From CAYTGR01 sp964437445 (GTDB taxonomy: Bacteria > Chloroflexota > Anaerolineae > B4-G1 > SLSP01), in NCBI GenBank assembly GCA_964437445.1, contig CAYTGR010000030.1, positions 1-58,461 on the forward strand: DNA of 58,461 nt, read 5' to 3'. Under the pieces are notes generated by a model. That model saw only the letters and a program-made list of their open reading frames with translations, was not told where the DNA came from and made no database searches. Position numbers and translations under genes: made by a program. This document shows positions 30,465 to 42,754 of this stretch, one piece after another. Position 1 is the stretch's first letter. Each line of letters begins with the position of its first letter.

Positions 30465-31112
30465 TCACTGGTCAGGAATTTCCGGGGGCGGATAGCGGCA
30501 GATCAAAATCGGCGGGGGCCGGCGCTGATAGATGGGGATAAAGCGCTCCTCGTGCCGGAGCAGCCGCCGGATGTTGGGACGCAAGGCCCACAACGTCAAC
30601 CCCATCGTTGGCAGGGCGAACCCCCATAGCCCGGCGATCTCGCCCCGCAACCCGAACAGCAGCGGCAGCAGCAGCGCCACCAGGATAGAGGCCATGGAAG
30701 AGTGGCCCACCGCTAAAGCCATGAGCACGCCGGGGATCACCAGCAGCGGGATCGTCAGCGGCCAGAAAACGGCGGCGGCGCCCACGCTGACCATGGTGCC
30801 GGCCCCGCCCTTGAATTTCAGGAAAAGCGAATAATTGTGTCCCAACACGGCGGCGCTCCCGGCCACGGCCTGCACCCACCCCTCAACCCCCAACGCGCGG
30901 GCCAGCCAGATGGCGGCGGCACCCTTCAGGCCATCGCACAGACCTGTCAGCAGGCCCGGTACGAAACCGGCCGTGCGCCAGACGTTGCCGCCGCCGGTGC
31001 GCCCACTGCCGTGGCGCCGGACATCCACCCGTTGGGCCAGCCAGCCCCAGAACAGGCCGAACGGGATGGAACCCAACAGATAACCGCCTGCGACCGCAAT
31101 GAAGCTCCTCAT
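30465..31112 (-). CDS. plsY: glycerol-3-phosphate acyltransferase PlsY family
   Basis: 215 residues with five or so transmembrane segments. PlsY transfers the acyl group from acyl-phosphate to glycerol-3-phosphate, the first step of phospholipid synthesis. Motifs: GYLLGSIPFGL at the N terminus, VDVRRHGSGRTGGGNVWRT (motif 1; canonical GSGNxGATN altered), GHNYSLFLKFKGGAGT (motif 2). The changes at otherwise constant Asn and Thr are unusual. The C terminus ends EIPDQ with the stop in repeat sequence. Downstream of the moeB-like gene, 18 nt apart, so probably one transcript. Confidence 0.82.
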   Translation of the reverse strand: MRSFIAVAGGYLLGSIPFGLFWGWLAQRVDVRRHGSGRTGGGNVWRTAGFVPGLLTGLCDGLKGAAAIWLARALGVEGWVQAVAGSAAVLGHNYSLFLKFKGGAGTMVSVGAAAVFWPLTIPLLVIPGVLMALAVGHSSMASILVALLLPLLFGLRGEIAGLWGFALPTMGLTLWALRPNIRRLLRHEERFIPIYQRRPPPILICRYPPPEIPDQ

Positions 31113-31130
31113 GGCAACCTGGCCTGTCTT

Positions 31131-31862
31131 TCAGGGACGCCCGCAGACCGGGCAGTCCGCGTTGCGGCTGACGGTGACCTGATCCAGGGTGCCGCTCAGT
31201 CCGTCCAGCAGGACGATCCGGTCCACCAACGGCTGGCCGATCCCTAACAGCACTTTGACGGCCTCCGTGGCCTCTAAGGCCCCCATCGTACCGGCGACGG
31301 CGCCCAAAATGCCCAGCTCCTCGTTGGTGGGCAGCGTCCCCGACTCCGGGGGGCGAGGGAAGATACACCGCCGGCAGGCATGTCCCGGCAGGTAAGTGCT
31401 CATCTGGCCCTCAAAGCGGGCCACGGCGGCCCAGACGAGGGGAATGCCGGCCGCCACGCAGAGCTCGTTCATCAAATCTTTGGTCTCCAGGTTGTCGCTG
31501 GCTTCTACCACCAGATCGTATTGGCGGACTAACGTCGGACCGTTGGCGCGCAGGACGCGCTCCTCGTAAGGAATCGCTTTGATCTCTGGGTTAAGGTCGC
31601 GCAGCCGTTGGACGGCGGTGAGCGCCTTACTCCGTCCGATGTCCTGGGTGGTGTAGAGCACCTGGCGGTTGAGGTTGGAGAGGCTGACCCGGTCGCTGTC
31701 GGCGACGCCGAGGACGCCTACCCCCGCGGCCGCCAGGTAGAAGAGGGCCGGGGAGCCCAATCCGCCGGCCCCTACGACCAACACGCGCGCCCGTCCCAGC
31801 CGGGTCTGGCCGGCCGACCCAATCTCAGGGATCACCACCTGCCGTACATATCGTTCTGCCAT
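31131..31862 (-). CDS. ThiF/MoeB/HesA-family adenylyltransferase
   Basis: 243 residues. The E1-like fold is evident: RYVRQVVIPEIGSAGQTRL, VLVVGAGGLGSPALFYLAAAGVG, the dinucleotide-binding GxGxxG, DSDRVSLSNLNRQVLY, and the ATP-contacting Arg/Lys. Zinc cysteines CRRC and CPVC near the end complete it. Such enzymes adenylate the C-terminal Gly of a ThiS/MoaD sulfur carrier. No thiS, moaD or moaE lies beside it, so the pathway (thiamine, molybdopterin or other) is not decided; the MsrP-like protein in this window does need molybdopterin. It heads the moeB-plsY pair. Confidence 0.9.
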   Translation of the reverse strand: MAERYVRQVVIPEIGSAGQTRLGRARVLVVGAGGLGSPALFYLAAAGVGVLGVADSDRVSLSNLNRQVLYTTQDIGRSKALTAVQRLRDLNPEIKAIPYEERVLRANGPTLVRQYDLVVEASDNLETKDLMNELCVAAGIPLVWAAVARFEGQMSTYLPGHACRRCIFPRPPESGTLPTNEELGILGAVAGTMGALEATEAVKVLLGIGQPLVDRIVLLDGLSGTLDQVTVSRNADCPVCGRP

Positions 31863-31969
31863 GTCGCATCTCCGTTACAGGAAAAGTCAAAGCCATGGAA
31901 ATGACCGGTTGCCCACTCTTCTATTTTACCACAGCTATGGCCGTCTGGCTGCACGACGGCAAAAAAGTT

Positions 31970-31998
31970 TTGACTTGACCGGGCGACCATGCTATACT
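31970..31998 (+). promoter_or_regulatory. promoter of the ferritin-like gene
   Basis: TTGACT (31970-31975), 17-bp spacer, TATACT (31993-31998) with an extended-10 TGC. The leader is about 85 nt. Confidence 0.7.
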
Positions 31999-32089
31999 CC
32001 TCCGTGTTGACGATGAGCGCCGGGCGTCAACAGGTCCGATGGTGGGGTGACTGAGCCTGAGCACTTTTGGATAGACAGGAGGCAATCCG

Positions 32090-32611
32090 ATGGAGACAAA
32101 AGTTCGGGCAGCCCTGGCTGCACTTCAGGTGGCGATTCAGACGGAGCGGGATGGCTATCAATTTTACCAGGAGGCGGCCACCCGGATTCATGACCCCCAG
32201 GGCCAGGAACTCTTCCGTGCCCTGGCCCGCGATGAACTGGTGCATGAGAGCATCCTTCAGAGTCGCGTGGCCGAGTTGGAGCGCCAGAGTCGCTGGCTGC
32301 CGCTCGCGCCCGCCGAGCTCCCCCCCACAGCGCTGCCGGCGCCGGGAATCCCCATCTTCTCGCGCGAGCGCTTGACCCGGGATGTCCAGGCGTACACGAC
32401 GGAGCTCTCCGCGCTGCGAATGGCCTATCTGCTGGAACACGACGCCGTGACCTTATACCGCCGGGCGGCGCAGGAGACCGACGATCCGGCCGGCAAGGCT
32501 CTGTATGAGGCCCTGGTGGAGATGGAGCTCGGCCATCAGCGCATCCTGGAAAACGAATACCAGGTTCTCTCCGACCAGTTCAAGCTGGATATGGGGTTTG
32601 CCCCCTTCTAA
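32090..32611 (+). CDS. ferritin-like (rubrerythrin-type) di-iron protein
   Basis: 173 residues with GGAGG upstream. Two half-repeats carry the di-iron ligands: E19 (TERDGYQFYQEA), E49 and H52 (RDELVHESI), then LEHDAVTLYRRAAQE and VEMELGHQRIL, the four-helix ferritin-superfamily pattern. No rubredoxin-type Cys is present, so it is not classical rubrerythrin; it lies closer to DUF2202/ferritin-family oxidoreductases. A role in iron or peroxide handling is likely and fits neighbouring bcp and MsrP-like genes. It is transcribed from its own promoter and converges with the MsrP-like gene across a 12-bp hairpin. Confidence 0.85.
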   Translation: METKVRAALAALQVAIQTERDGYQFYQEAATRIHDPQGQELFRALARDELVHESILQSRVAELERQSRWLPLAPAELPPTALPAPGIPIFSRERLTRDVQAYTTELSALRMAYLLEHDAVTLYRRAAQETDDPAGKALYEALVEMELGHQRILENEYQVLSDQFKLDMGFAPF

Positions 32612-32635
32612 GGAAAGCCAGGCAGAGCATTCAGC

Positions 32636-32673
32636 GGCGGTCGCCGACCGGCCGTGATGGATCGGCGACCGCC
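32636..32673. terminator. bidirectional hairpin between convergent genes
   Basis: GGCGGTCGCCGA (32636-32647) pairs with TCGGCGACCGCC (32662-32673). No U tract is visible. Confidence 0.55.
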
Positions 32674-32687
32674 GGTTGGGGCCTGGC

Positions 32688-33491
32688 TCAGTTATCCTGC
32701 GCTTCCAGGCCGTCGGCGTAGATGATCTCACCCCCTGTTTTGACCGTGCGCATCTCATCCAGGTCCAGCGCGTAATCCGGCCCCGGTTGGATGTCCCCCT
32801 CGGTGGAATACGGCCCGACGGTCGGCCAATAACCCCGCAACTCCTGGTCGGCAAAGACAATCCGCAGAATAGCTTTGGGACTTTTGTAGCCGTACTTGAA
32901 CGGGACCATGAGCCGTAGTGGGCCACCGTACTCCGGCGGCAACGGCTGATCGTTCATCCCGTAGACGAAAAGGACGCGGTCCATCGTCAGCTCGGCCAGC
33001 GGCAGCGATTCGTAGTAGTCGTCGGCGCAGTAAAAATGCATCCAGGTCGCCTCTGGCCTGACCTCCACACGCTCCAGGAGGGCCTGAGGGCGGAAGCCGG
33101 CCCACTTGGCCGCTGCGGACCAGCCCTCCACGCATTTGAGGCGCGAGTTCTGGGTCACGGCCGGCAGTGCCTGGAGCTCGCTCAAACTGAGCTCGCCCGG
33201 GCGGTTCACCAGACCCTCTACCTGGAGCCGCCAGGTGGACGGGTCGAGCGGAGCAATGGTCTGGACGAACCGGACGTAGAACCCGGGGCGGTTTTCGTTG
33301 CGCAACAGCGGCCCGGCGAGCGCGGTGGATGTAGGGCGGGGGGTGGGCAGCGCCGTGGCGGTCTCGGCCACGCCGGTGGCTGACGGCTCGGCGGTGGGAG
33401 TCAACACCCCCGGCGCGCAACAATTCAACGCTGCCAGGGCTGCGCCCCCGACCGCCAGGCGGAGAAAATCACGTCGGTTTAGCTTTTTCAT
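32688..33491 (-). CDS. Tat-exported molybdopterin oxidoreductase, MsrP/YedY-like
   Basis: 267 residues from ATG 33491, AAGGG 6 nt upstream. The signal RRDFLRLAVGGAALAALNCC is a twin-arginine leader with Cys at the end (possible lipid anchor), followed by a Pro/Thr linker. The sulfite-oxidase fold is shown by RLKCVEGWSAAAKWAG, where the Cys binds molybdenum, and by YYESLPLAEL and YGGPLRLMVPFKYGYKSPKAI. MsrP reduces methionine sulfoxides of exported proteins. No MsrQ heme partner is nearby, so the electron donor is unknown. A sulfite-oxidase-like activity is the alternative. Confidence 0.88.
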   Translation of the reverse strand: MKKLNRRDFLRLAVGGAALAALNCCAPGVLTPTAEPSATGVAETATALPTPRPTSTALAGPLLRNENRPGFYVRFVQTIAPLDPSTWRLQVEGLVNRPGELSLSELQALPAVTQNSRLKCVEGWSAAAKWAGFRPQALLERVEVRPEATWMHFYCADDYYESLPLAELTMDRVLFVYGMNDQPLPPEYGGPLRLMVPFKYGYKSPKAILRIVFADQELRGYWPTVGPYSTEGDIQPGPDYALDLDEMRTVKTGGEIIYADGLEAQDN

Positions 33492-33550
33492 GGTCATCCC
33501 TTTTGATACACGGCCGGCTAACCAGGGCCGGCCAGGCAGTGGGTCCAACT

Positions 33551-34009
33551 TTAGACCTGAACCAGTTTCAACGCCAGCTCTACCGTGGTCTCCGGCTTGA
33601 CGGCGAGCTCCTGCTCCAGCAGGCGGCCTTCCTCATCCACGGCAAAATGGCTGCGGACGATCCCCATGGAGGTCTTCCCCATGAAAGATTTCTCGCCCCA
33701 GGCTCCATAAGCCTCAGCCACCTGGTGATCAGGGTCGGAGAGCAGGATGAAGGGCAGGTTGTACTTCTGGCGGAATTTGACCAGCGCTTCCGGCCCGTCC
33801 GGGCTGATGCCGATCACGACCGCGTCTTTCGCTGCCAGGGTGGGGTAAGCATCACGCACGGCGCAGGCCTGCTTGGTGCAGCCGGGGGTATCGGCCTTAG
33901 GGTAGAAATAGATCACTACTTTCTTGCCCCGGAAGTCTGCCAGACTTACTGTTTGGCCTGCGTCAGAAACTAACGTAAACATCGGTGCCAGTTCACCCGC
34001 TTTTAACAT
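33551..34009 (-). CDS. bcp: thioredoxin-dependent peroxiredoxin Bcp/PrxQ
   Basis: 152 residues from ATG 34009, GAGGAGG 6 nt upstream; a longer frame to 34048 lacks a site. The peroxiredoxin core is clear: LADFRGKKVVIYFYPKADTP then GCTKQACAVRD, with peroxidatic Cys in the TPGCTKQA motif and a resolving Cys five residues on (PrxQ type), then IGISPDGPEALVKF and LLSDPDHQVAEAYG. Reduces hydroperoxides with thioredoxin. A 60-bp AT-rich region upstream (34050-34110) stands out from the GC-rich surroundings and probably holds the promoter. Confidence 0.95.
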   Translation of the reverse strand: MLKAGELAPMFTLVSDAGQTVSLADFRGKKVVIYFYPKADTPGCTKQACAVRDAYPTLAAKDAVVIGISPDGPEALVKFRQKYNLPFILLSDPDHQVAEAYGAWGEKSFMGKTSMGIVRSHFAVDEEGRLLEQELAVKPETTVELALKLVQV

Positions 34010-34189
34010 GGTATCCTCCTCAAAGATGATAGATTGTGTTTCGTTCAAGTCTATATTTTGTATATATTTTACTATAAAAATATTCTAAAATCAAGAGGGA
34101 AATGGAGGCCAGAGGGCATAAAACCCCGAATTCGCTCTGGTTTGCGGGTCAACCAACGGCGGCAACCGGGGTTGCGGGAGCGTGGGCGG

Positions 34190-34825
34190 TCAACGGTCGT
34201 CGGAGCCACAGGCGGGTCCCGCCCTACCCGGCCGCGGTGCGAATTGCCCGGTCACGGTGAGTAAGACCAGCGCATTGTCGTAGTATTCGGTGATGAGGTC
34301 AGGGCATTGCCGGGCCTCGGCGACGATGTAGCGCCCGAGCGGCCCCTGTACCGCAGCGGTCAGGACGGCCATGGGGTAGTGAGCGACGGCTTCACAGGCG
34401 GGCGAGACGGTGATGACGATTTCATCGTTTTGGCGCATGATGTAGAAAGGCCAGATCAGACAATCAAAGGGGCGGTAAGGGTAGATGTCGCAGCGGGCTG
34501 TACTCACGTCGTAAAAGGGACAGACGTAATAGTTCTGCGGATCGTTGGGCAGCGGCCAGAGCTCAATTTGCCACAACGAGCCATGCGGGGTGAAGTGTAA
34601 CTGGCGGTCGGGGAAAGTTTGCAGGACTTGCTGCCGGGTTTCGGCGGTGAAAAAGGGGGCATATTGGCGCCGGGCCGGCGCGAAGAGACAACAGGTGCGA
34701 CAGCGCAGGCAATCGTCCGAGCTCAGCCAGGGACCCAGTAAATGATCTTCATCGCTGGTTAACATACATGACTGTGCTGAAAAAGTTCTTTTTATCACTC
34801 GCAGCATTCTGATATTTTTAATCAT
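34190..34825 (-). CDS. YkgJ-family cysteine-cluster protein
   Basis: 211 residues. Cysteine clusters DDCLRCRTCC (CxxCxxxC type), CPFYD..TARCDIYPYRPFDC and the PWP-like context match the YkgJ/zinc- or iron-chelating family, thought to bind a metal. The first about 20 residues may not be translated; Met at 34807 and 34765 are alternative starts. The C-terminal 60 residues are not conserved. No partner is visible, and the product is probably cytoplasmic. The general role of the family is unproven. Confidence 0.7.
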   Translation of the reverse strand: MIKNIRMLRVIKRTFSAQSCMLTSDEDHLLGPWLSSDDCLRCRTCCLFAPARRQYAPFFTAETRQQVLQTFPDRQLHFTPHGSLWQIELWPLPNDPQNYYVCPFYDVSTARCDIYPYRPFDCLIWPFYIMRQNDEIVITVSPACEAVAHYPMAVLTAAVQGPLGRYIVAEARQCPDLITEYYDNALVLLTVTGQFAPRPGRAGPACGSDDR

Positions 34826-34864
34826 ACTGCCGGATACCTGAAAGTCAACGGTTGGGGGCCATAT

Positions 34865-34892
34865 TTGCCCATTTACCCGTTTGCGCTATACT
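34865..34892 (+). promoter_or_regulatory. promoter of malQ
   Basis: TTGCCC (34865-34870), 16-bp spacer, TATACT (34887-34892), 28 nt before the malQ start. Confidence 0.55.
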
Positions 34893-34919
34893 CCTGCCAG
34901 ATTTGCTGGGAGGTGTGAC

Positions 34920-36443
34920 ATGCGTTTTCCACGGGCGGCTGGCATTTTGCTGCACCCCACATCGCTACCGGGCCTGGGCATCGGTGAGCTGGGCGAGGCG
35001 GCGTATCGCTTTGTAGAATTCCTGGCCGAGAGTGGTCAATCATTTTGGCAGATTTTGCCGCTAAGTCCGACCGGGTACGGGGATTCACCCTACGCCTCGT
35101 TTTCGGCTTTCGCCGGCAATCCACTATTGATCAACCTGGCCTGGTTGGCGGCGGAAGGGGACGTGGACCCTAACGATTTGGAGCAAGCGCCGGCCTTTCC
35201 GTCGGAATATGTGGATTTCGGACCGGTGATCAATTACAAAATGGCCGTGTTGCAGCGCGCCGCCCGCCGGTTCCGCCGGCAGGCGACCGCCGAGCGCGGG
35301 GCCGCGTTTGAGCAGTTTTGCGCCGACAACGCCGACTGGCTGGAAGATTACGTGCTTTTCATGGCCCTCAAGGATGCGCATGGCGGTTCGGTCTGGAACA
35401 CGTGGGAGCGTGAGCTGGCGACGCGCCAACCTGAGGCGTTGGCGGTCTGGCGGGAGCGCCTGGACGAGGCGATTTTTGCCCATCGTTATTTCCAGTATCA
35501 GTTCTTCCGCCAGTGGTTGGAACTGAAACACTACGCGAACGAAAAGGGGATTCAGATTATCGGCGACATCCCTATTTTTGTCGCTTACGACAGCGCCGAT
35601 GTTTGGGCGCACCCGGAGTATTTTGAGCTGGACGAGAACGGCCTGCCGACCGTTGTGGCCGGTGTTCCTCCCGATTATTTCAGCCCGACCGGGCAGCTGT
35701 GGGGCAACCCGCTCTACCGCTGGGAAGCGCTGGCGGCTGATGGGTATCGCTGGTGGATCAATCGTTTTCAACAGGTTTTCAAGACGGTGGACATCGTCCG
35801 GCTGGACCACTTCCGCGGGTTTGAGGCTTACTGGGAAATTCCCGCCGGCGAGCCGACGGCCGTCCACGGGCGCTGGGTGGCCGGGCCGGGGAGTGCCTTC
35901 TTCCATGCGGTGGAACAGGCGTTAGGCCAGCTGCCCATCATCGCCGAGGACCTGGGGTTCATCACGCCGGGCGTGCAGGCGCTGCGCGACGAGTTTCAGT
36001 TCCCCGGTATGAAGATCCTCCAGTTTGCCTTTACTACCGATGCGAGCAACGAATATCTCCCCCACAACTGCGTGCCGAACTCGGTGATCTACACCGGTAC
36101 GCACGACAACCAGACGACCAAGGGCTGGTTTGAGGCCCGTGAGGAGCCGGAACGTACCGCTACGCTACGCTATCTCGGCACCGATGGCAACGATGTGGTC
36201 TGGGATCTGATTCGCCTGGCCTATATGTCGGTGTGCGATTTAGCCATTGTCCCCTTACAGGACGTGTTGGGGGTAGGGGACGAAGGGCGGATGAACACGC
36301 CCGGCCGGCTGGGCGGCAACTGGAGCTGGCGTTGCCAGATGGAAGCCCTGACGCCGGAACTGCGCACCCGGCTCCTGGAACTGGCGCTTACTTATGGCCG
36401 GAAAGAGCCGGCCGAAAAACAGGACAAGCCGGAGTGGATGTAG
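34920..36443 (+). CDS. malQ: 4-alpha-glucanotransferase (amylomaltase)
   Basis: 507 residues from ATG 34920, GGAGG upstream; an upstream ATG at 34881 lies over the promoter and is rejected. A GH77 enzyme that transfers alpha-1,4-glucan segments during maltodextrin or glycogen metabolism. Signatures: RAAGILLHPTSLPG, FWQILPLSPTGYGDSPY, GDIPIFVAYDSADVW, VDIVRLDHFRGFEAYWEIP (nucleophile Asp), IIAEDLGFITPGV (acid/base Glu) and TGTHDNQTTKGW. Length is that of the short bacterial type. No glycogen genes lie beside it. It converges with nifJ. Confidence 0.97.
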   Translation: MRFPRAAGILLHPTSLPGLGIGELGEAAYRFVEFLAESGQSFWQILPLSPTGYGDSPYASFSAFAGNPLLINLAWLAAEGDVDPNDLEQAPAFPSEYVDFGPVINYKMAVLQRAARRFRRQATAERGAAFEQFCADNADWLEDYVLFMALKDAHGGSVWNTWERELATRQPEALAVWRERLDEAIFAHRYFQYQFFRQWLELKHYANEKGIQIIGDIPIFVAYDSADVWAHPEYFELDENGLPTVVAGVPPDYFSPTGQLWGNPLYRWEALAADGYRWWINRFQQVFKTVDIVRLDHFRGFEAYWEIPAGEPTAVHGRWVAGPGSAFFHAVEQALGQLPIIAEDLGFITPGVQALRDEFQFPGMKILQFAFTTDASNEYLPHNCVPNSVIYTGTHDNQTTKGWFEAREEPERTATLRYLGTDGNDVVWDLIRLAYMSVCDLAIVPLQDVLGVGDEGRMNTPGRLGGNWSWRCQMEALTPELRTRLLELALTYGRKEPAEKQDKPEWM

Positions 36444-36486
36444 CGCCCCCGTCATCGGTGGGGAAGTAAACGGCGGCCGGGGAATG

Positions 36487-36518
36487 AAAAGGGGATCAGT
36501 TACCTGATCCCCTTTTTT
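36487..36518. terminator. strong terminator between malQ and nifJ
   Basis: AAAAGGGGATCAG (36487-36499) pairs with CTGATCCCCTTTT (36504-36516), followed by TT; the A tract on the left serves the minus strand, so it is bidirectional. Confidence 0.93.
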
Positions 36519-36533
36519 GATGGCGCACCGTGC

Positions 36534-40073
<3,540 letters not shown>

Positions 40074-40150
40074 AAAAACCTCCTGACTATGCGGTATGAA
40101 TAAAGCGGCTGTGGCAAAGTGTATTTTGCCGGTTCATGCTTATCAGGGGC

Positions 40151-40178
40151 ATTATAGCACAGCGCTTCCCTGCGTCAA
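40151..40178 (-). promoter_or_regulatory. promoter of nifJ
   Basis: On the minus strand TTGACG (40178-40173), 16-bp spacer, TATAAT (40156-40151), with the extended-10 TGC upstream. Confidence 0.65.
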
Positions 40179-40268
40179 AAATACCCGGTTTGCCAGGATG
40201 CGTAAGTCCTGAGCACCTGGGCGGCCGGGCAGTTGCACGCGATCAAAATCGGCCCTAAAATAGAGGCT

Positions 40269-42023
40269 ATGGTGCGCAATACATTATCTCCAGCTCTCAT
40301 GACTCATTACACGCTGGCCGGCCGACTGTCGGAAGATCAAACCGATACTAAGCGCTTGCTTGATCTCCTGCCCTTCGCCGTCGCGCTGATTGCGCCGGAT
40401 GGCAAATTTGTGCATGTGAACTCCCAGTTTTGGCCGCTCTTTGGGTATACGCCCGCAGACCTGCCCGATCTGGCGACCTGGTTGGCCCGGGCCTATCCTG
40501 ACCCTGTCTACCGGCAGCGCATCCAGGCCGACTGGAGGCAAACTGTACAACGATTGCTGAGTGAGCAGGGGGTGGTAAGCTATGAATCTGAAGTTACCTG
40601 CAAGGACGGCACAGTCCGCACGGTTTATTTTCGTGTCGTCATCACCGATGCCGGGAACCTTCTGACCTTCTTAGAGGATATTACCGACCGCCGGCAAATT
40701 GAACGGGAACGGGAGCAGCTCCTGAAAGATTTGCAGCGCAGCCGCACGCAGTTGTTGACGGCCGCTGAGGTGGCGAAATCAATGATCACCTTGTTGGACC
40801 CCCACACTCTCATCCAGTACACGGTCAACTTGATCTGCGAACGTTTTGAATTCTATTACGTGGGCCTGTTCTTGTTGGATGAGAGCGGTGATTATGCTGT
40901 GCTCCAGGCCGGTTCCGGGGAAGCCGGGCGGCAAATGCTGGCCGCCGGGCACAAACTGGCGGTGGGCGGCCATTCCATGATTGGTTGGTGTGTGGCCCAT
41001 GCCCAACCCCGCATTGCGCTGGACGTGGGTGAAGAGGCAGTCCGTTTTGATAATCCCTTCTTACCGGATACCCGTTCTGAAATGGCCCTACCGCTGGTGG
41101 CCCACGGTCAGGTTTTTGGCGCTCTGACGGTTCAAAGTACGCGCGAGGCGGCGTTTTCGGTGGAAGATATTGCGATCTTACAGGCAATGGTGGACCAGCT
41201 GGCGGTGGCTATTCAAAACGCCCATCTGTTTGCGGCCGCGCAACAGGAAATTGCCCGCCGCCGCCAGGCCGAAGAGGAAGTTCGCCATCTGAATGAGGTG
41301 CTGGAGCAGCGGGTGGCTGAACGCACCGCGCAGCTCAAAGCGATCAACCAGGAGTTGGAAGCTTTTGCCTATTCGGTGTCGCACGATTTGCGGGCGCCCT
41401 TGCGGGCCATTGACGGTTTCAGTCAGGCCCTGTTGGAGGATTACGAGGCCCGGCTGGACGCAGAGGGGCGTGATTTTTTGCTGCGGGTGCGGGCTGCCAG
41501 TCAGCGCATGGCGCAGCTGATTGATGATTTGCTCAAACTCTCACGGCTCAGCCGGGGTGAGTTGTATTGCGAACGAGTAGATTTGAGCGACCTGGCGCGT
41601 GAGATTGTGGTGGATCTCCAGCAGCGGCAGCCCGAACGCCAGGTAGATGTGACCATTGCGCCCCAGCTGATCGTTTACGGGGACGCCCGGTTGCTGCGGA
41701 TTGCCCTGGAAAACCTGTTGGGGAACGCCTGGAAGTTCACCAGCAAAACGGCAGCGGCGCGGATAGAGCTGGGGGTGATGGCGCAGGAAGGCCAGCCGGT
41801 CTATTTCATCCGCGATAACGGCGCCGGGTTTGAGATGGCCTATGCCGACAAGCTCTTTGGTGCTTTTCAACGGTTGCATCAAAACACAGAGTTTGAGGGC
41901 ACCGGGATCGGGTTGGCGACGGTACAACGGATCATCCACCGTCACGGGGGGCGCATCTGGGCCGAGGGTGTGGTGGGACAAGGGGCCACCTTCTATTTCA
42001 CGCTACCCTACATGCAACGCTGA
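40269..42023 (+). CDS. PAS-GAF histidine kinase
   Basis: 584 residues from ATG 40269; the frame extends upstream only to a TTG at 40233. Residues 30-130 are a PAS domain (FAVALIAPDGKFVHVNSQFW, FLEDITDRRQ), 160-320 a GAF domain (LICERFEFYYVGLFLLDE, MALPLVAHGQVFGALTVQS), then a coiled coil and HisKA (YSVSHDLRAPLRAIDGFSQAL; His of SHDLRAPL) with HATPase (ENLLGNAWKFT, IRDNGAGF, GTGIGLATVQRIIHRHGG). No transmembrane helix is present, so it is cytoplasmic. The arrangement resembles bacteriophytochrome-like kinases but lacks an obvious bilin-binding Cys or PHY domain. It is directly followed by a single-domain response regulator. Confidence 0.93.
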   Translation: MVRNTLSPALMTHYTLAGRLSEDQTDTKRLLDLLPFAVALIAPDGKFVHVNSQFWPLFGYTPADLPDLATWLARAYPDPVYRQRIQADWRQTVQRLLSEQGVVSYESEVTCKDGTVRTVYFRVVITDAGNLLTFLEDITDRRQIEREREQLLKDLQRSRTQLLTAAEVAKSMITLLDPHTLIQYTVNLICERFEFYYVGLFLLDESGDYAVLQAGSGEAGRQMLAAGHKLAVGGHSMIGWCVAHAQPRIALDVGEEAVRFDNPFLPDTRSEMALPLVAHGQVFGALTVQSTREAAFSVEDIAILQAMVDQLAVAIQNAHLFAAAQQEIARRRQAEEEVRHLNEVLEQRVAERTAQLKAINQELEAFAYSVSHDLRAPLRAIDGFSQALLEDYEARLDAEGRDFLLRVRAASQRMAQLIDDLLKLSRLSRGELYCERVDLSDLAREIVVDLQQRQPERQVDVTIAPQLIVYGDARLLRIALENLLGNAWKFTSKTAAARIELGVMAQEGQPVYFIRDNGAGFEMAYADKLFGAFQRLHQNTEFEGTGIGLATVQRIIHRHGGRIWAEGVVGQGATFYFTLPYMQR

Positions 42024-42167
42024 AAACGGCTGATCCTGGGGGTGGGCGGCAGTGATGCCTTCAGGCGTTTCTGAGAGGCTAAGAACGGTGGCGGCCGCCA
42101 CTCCTCACCGGAACAGGCGTAAGTTCTTTAGTTAAGTTAATCCTAAGGAAGAAAGAGAGTCGCGACT

Positions 42168-42614
42168 GTGGACAAGAAGGTAATCCTGTTGGTAGAAGAC
42201 AATGATGACGATGTGACCTTGACCCTGCGGGCCTTCAAAAAGAGCAACATCTTGAACGAGGTGGTGGTCGTGCGCGATGGGGTGGAGGCGTTGGATTACC
42301 TGTTTGGACGGGGGAGCTACAGCGCCCGCGAGCCGGCTGAGCTGCCGCAGCTGATTTTGCTGGATCTGAAATTGCCCAAACTGGGCGGGTTGGAGGTGCT
42401 GCGCGAGATCCGCGCCAATCCGGCGACGCGCCTGCTGCCGGTCGTGATTCTGACTTCCTCGGATGAAGAGCAGGACATCATGGAGAGCTACGCTCTTTTC
42501 GCCAACAGCTACATCCGCAAGCCGGTGGATTTCACCCGTTTCCTGGAAGCTGTGCAGCAGTTGGGGCTTTACTGGCTGGTGCTCAACCTAGCGCCATCCC
42601 CGCCGCCGCACTGA
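42168..42614 (+). CDS. single-domain response regulator (CheY/Rcp1-like)
   Basis: 148 residues with a GTG start and AAGGAAG upstream. Receiver motifs: LLVEDNDDD (acidic pocket), LILLDLKLPKLGGLEVLREI (phospho-Asp in LLDLKLP), VVILTSSDEEQD (Thr/Ser switch) and YIRKPVDF (Lys). There is no output domain. The insertion RGSYSAREPAELPQ before the Asp strand is typical of cyanobacterial Rcp1-like regulators paired with phytochrome-like kinases. It lies 144 nt after the PAS-GAF kinase and is surely its partner; targets are unknown. It converges with the DUF2207 gene over a 16-bp hairpin. Confidence 0.94.
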   Translation: MDKKVILLVEDNDDDVTLTLRAFKKSNILNEVVVVRDGVEALDYLFGRGSYSAREPAELPQLILLDLKLPKLGGLEVLREIRANPATRLLPVVILTSSDEEQDIMESYALFANSYIRKPVDFTRFLEAVQQLGLYWLVLNLAPSPPPH

Positions 42615-42699
42615 TCGGCACGTGCCCGGATTCCCCTGAAGTCAGCCATGCCAGCGTGCCCGGCGGTGCGGCTTCTGTGCCAGGCTGCCGGCTTTTTAC

Positions 42700-42741
42700 C
42701 CAGTACCGCGCACCTGCCAAAGGTGCGCGGTACTGGATTTT
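42700..42741. terminator. 16-bp perfect hairpin terminator
   Basis: CCAGTACCGCGCACCT (42700-42715) pairs with AGGTGCGCGGTACTGG (42721-42736), followed by ATTTTA. It lies between the convergent response regulator and DUF2207 genes. Confidence 0.85.
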
Positions 42742-42754
42742 AAGGGCATCGGGT

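Noticed and set aside
32090..32611. Rubrerythrin
   Set aside because: The di-iron bundle ligands are present but the rubredoxin-like CxxC pairs are missing, so only a ferritin-like assignment is supported.
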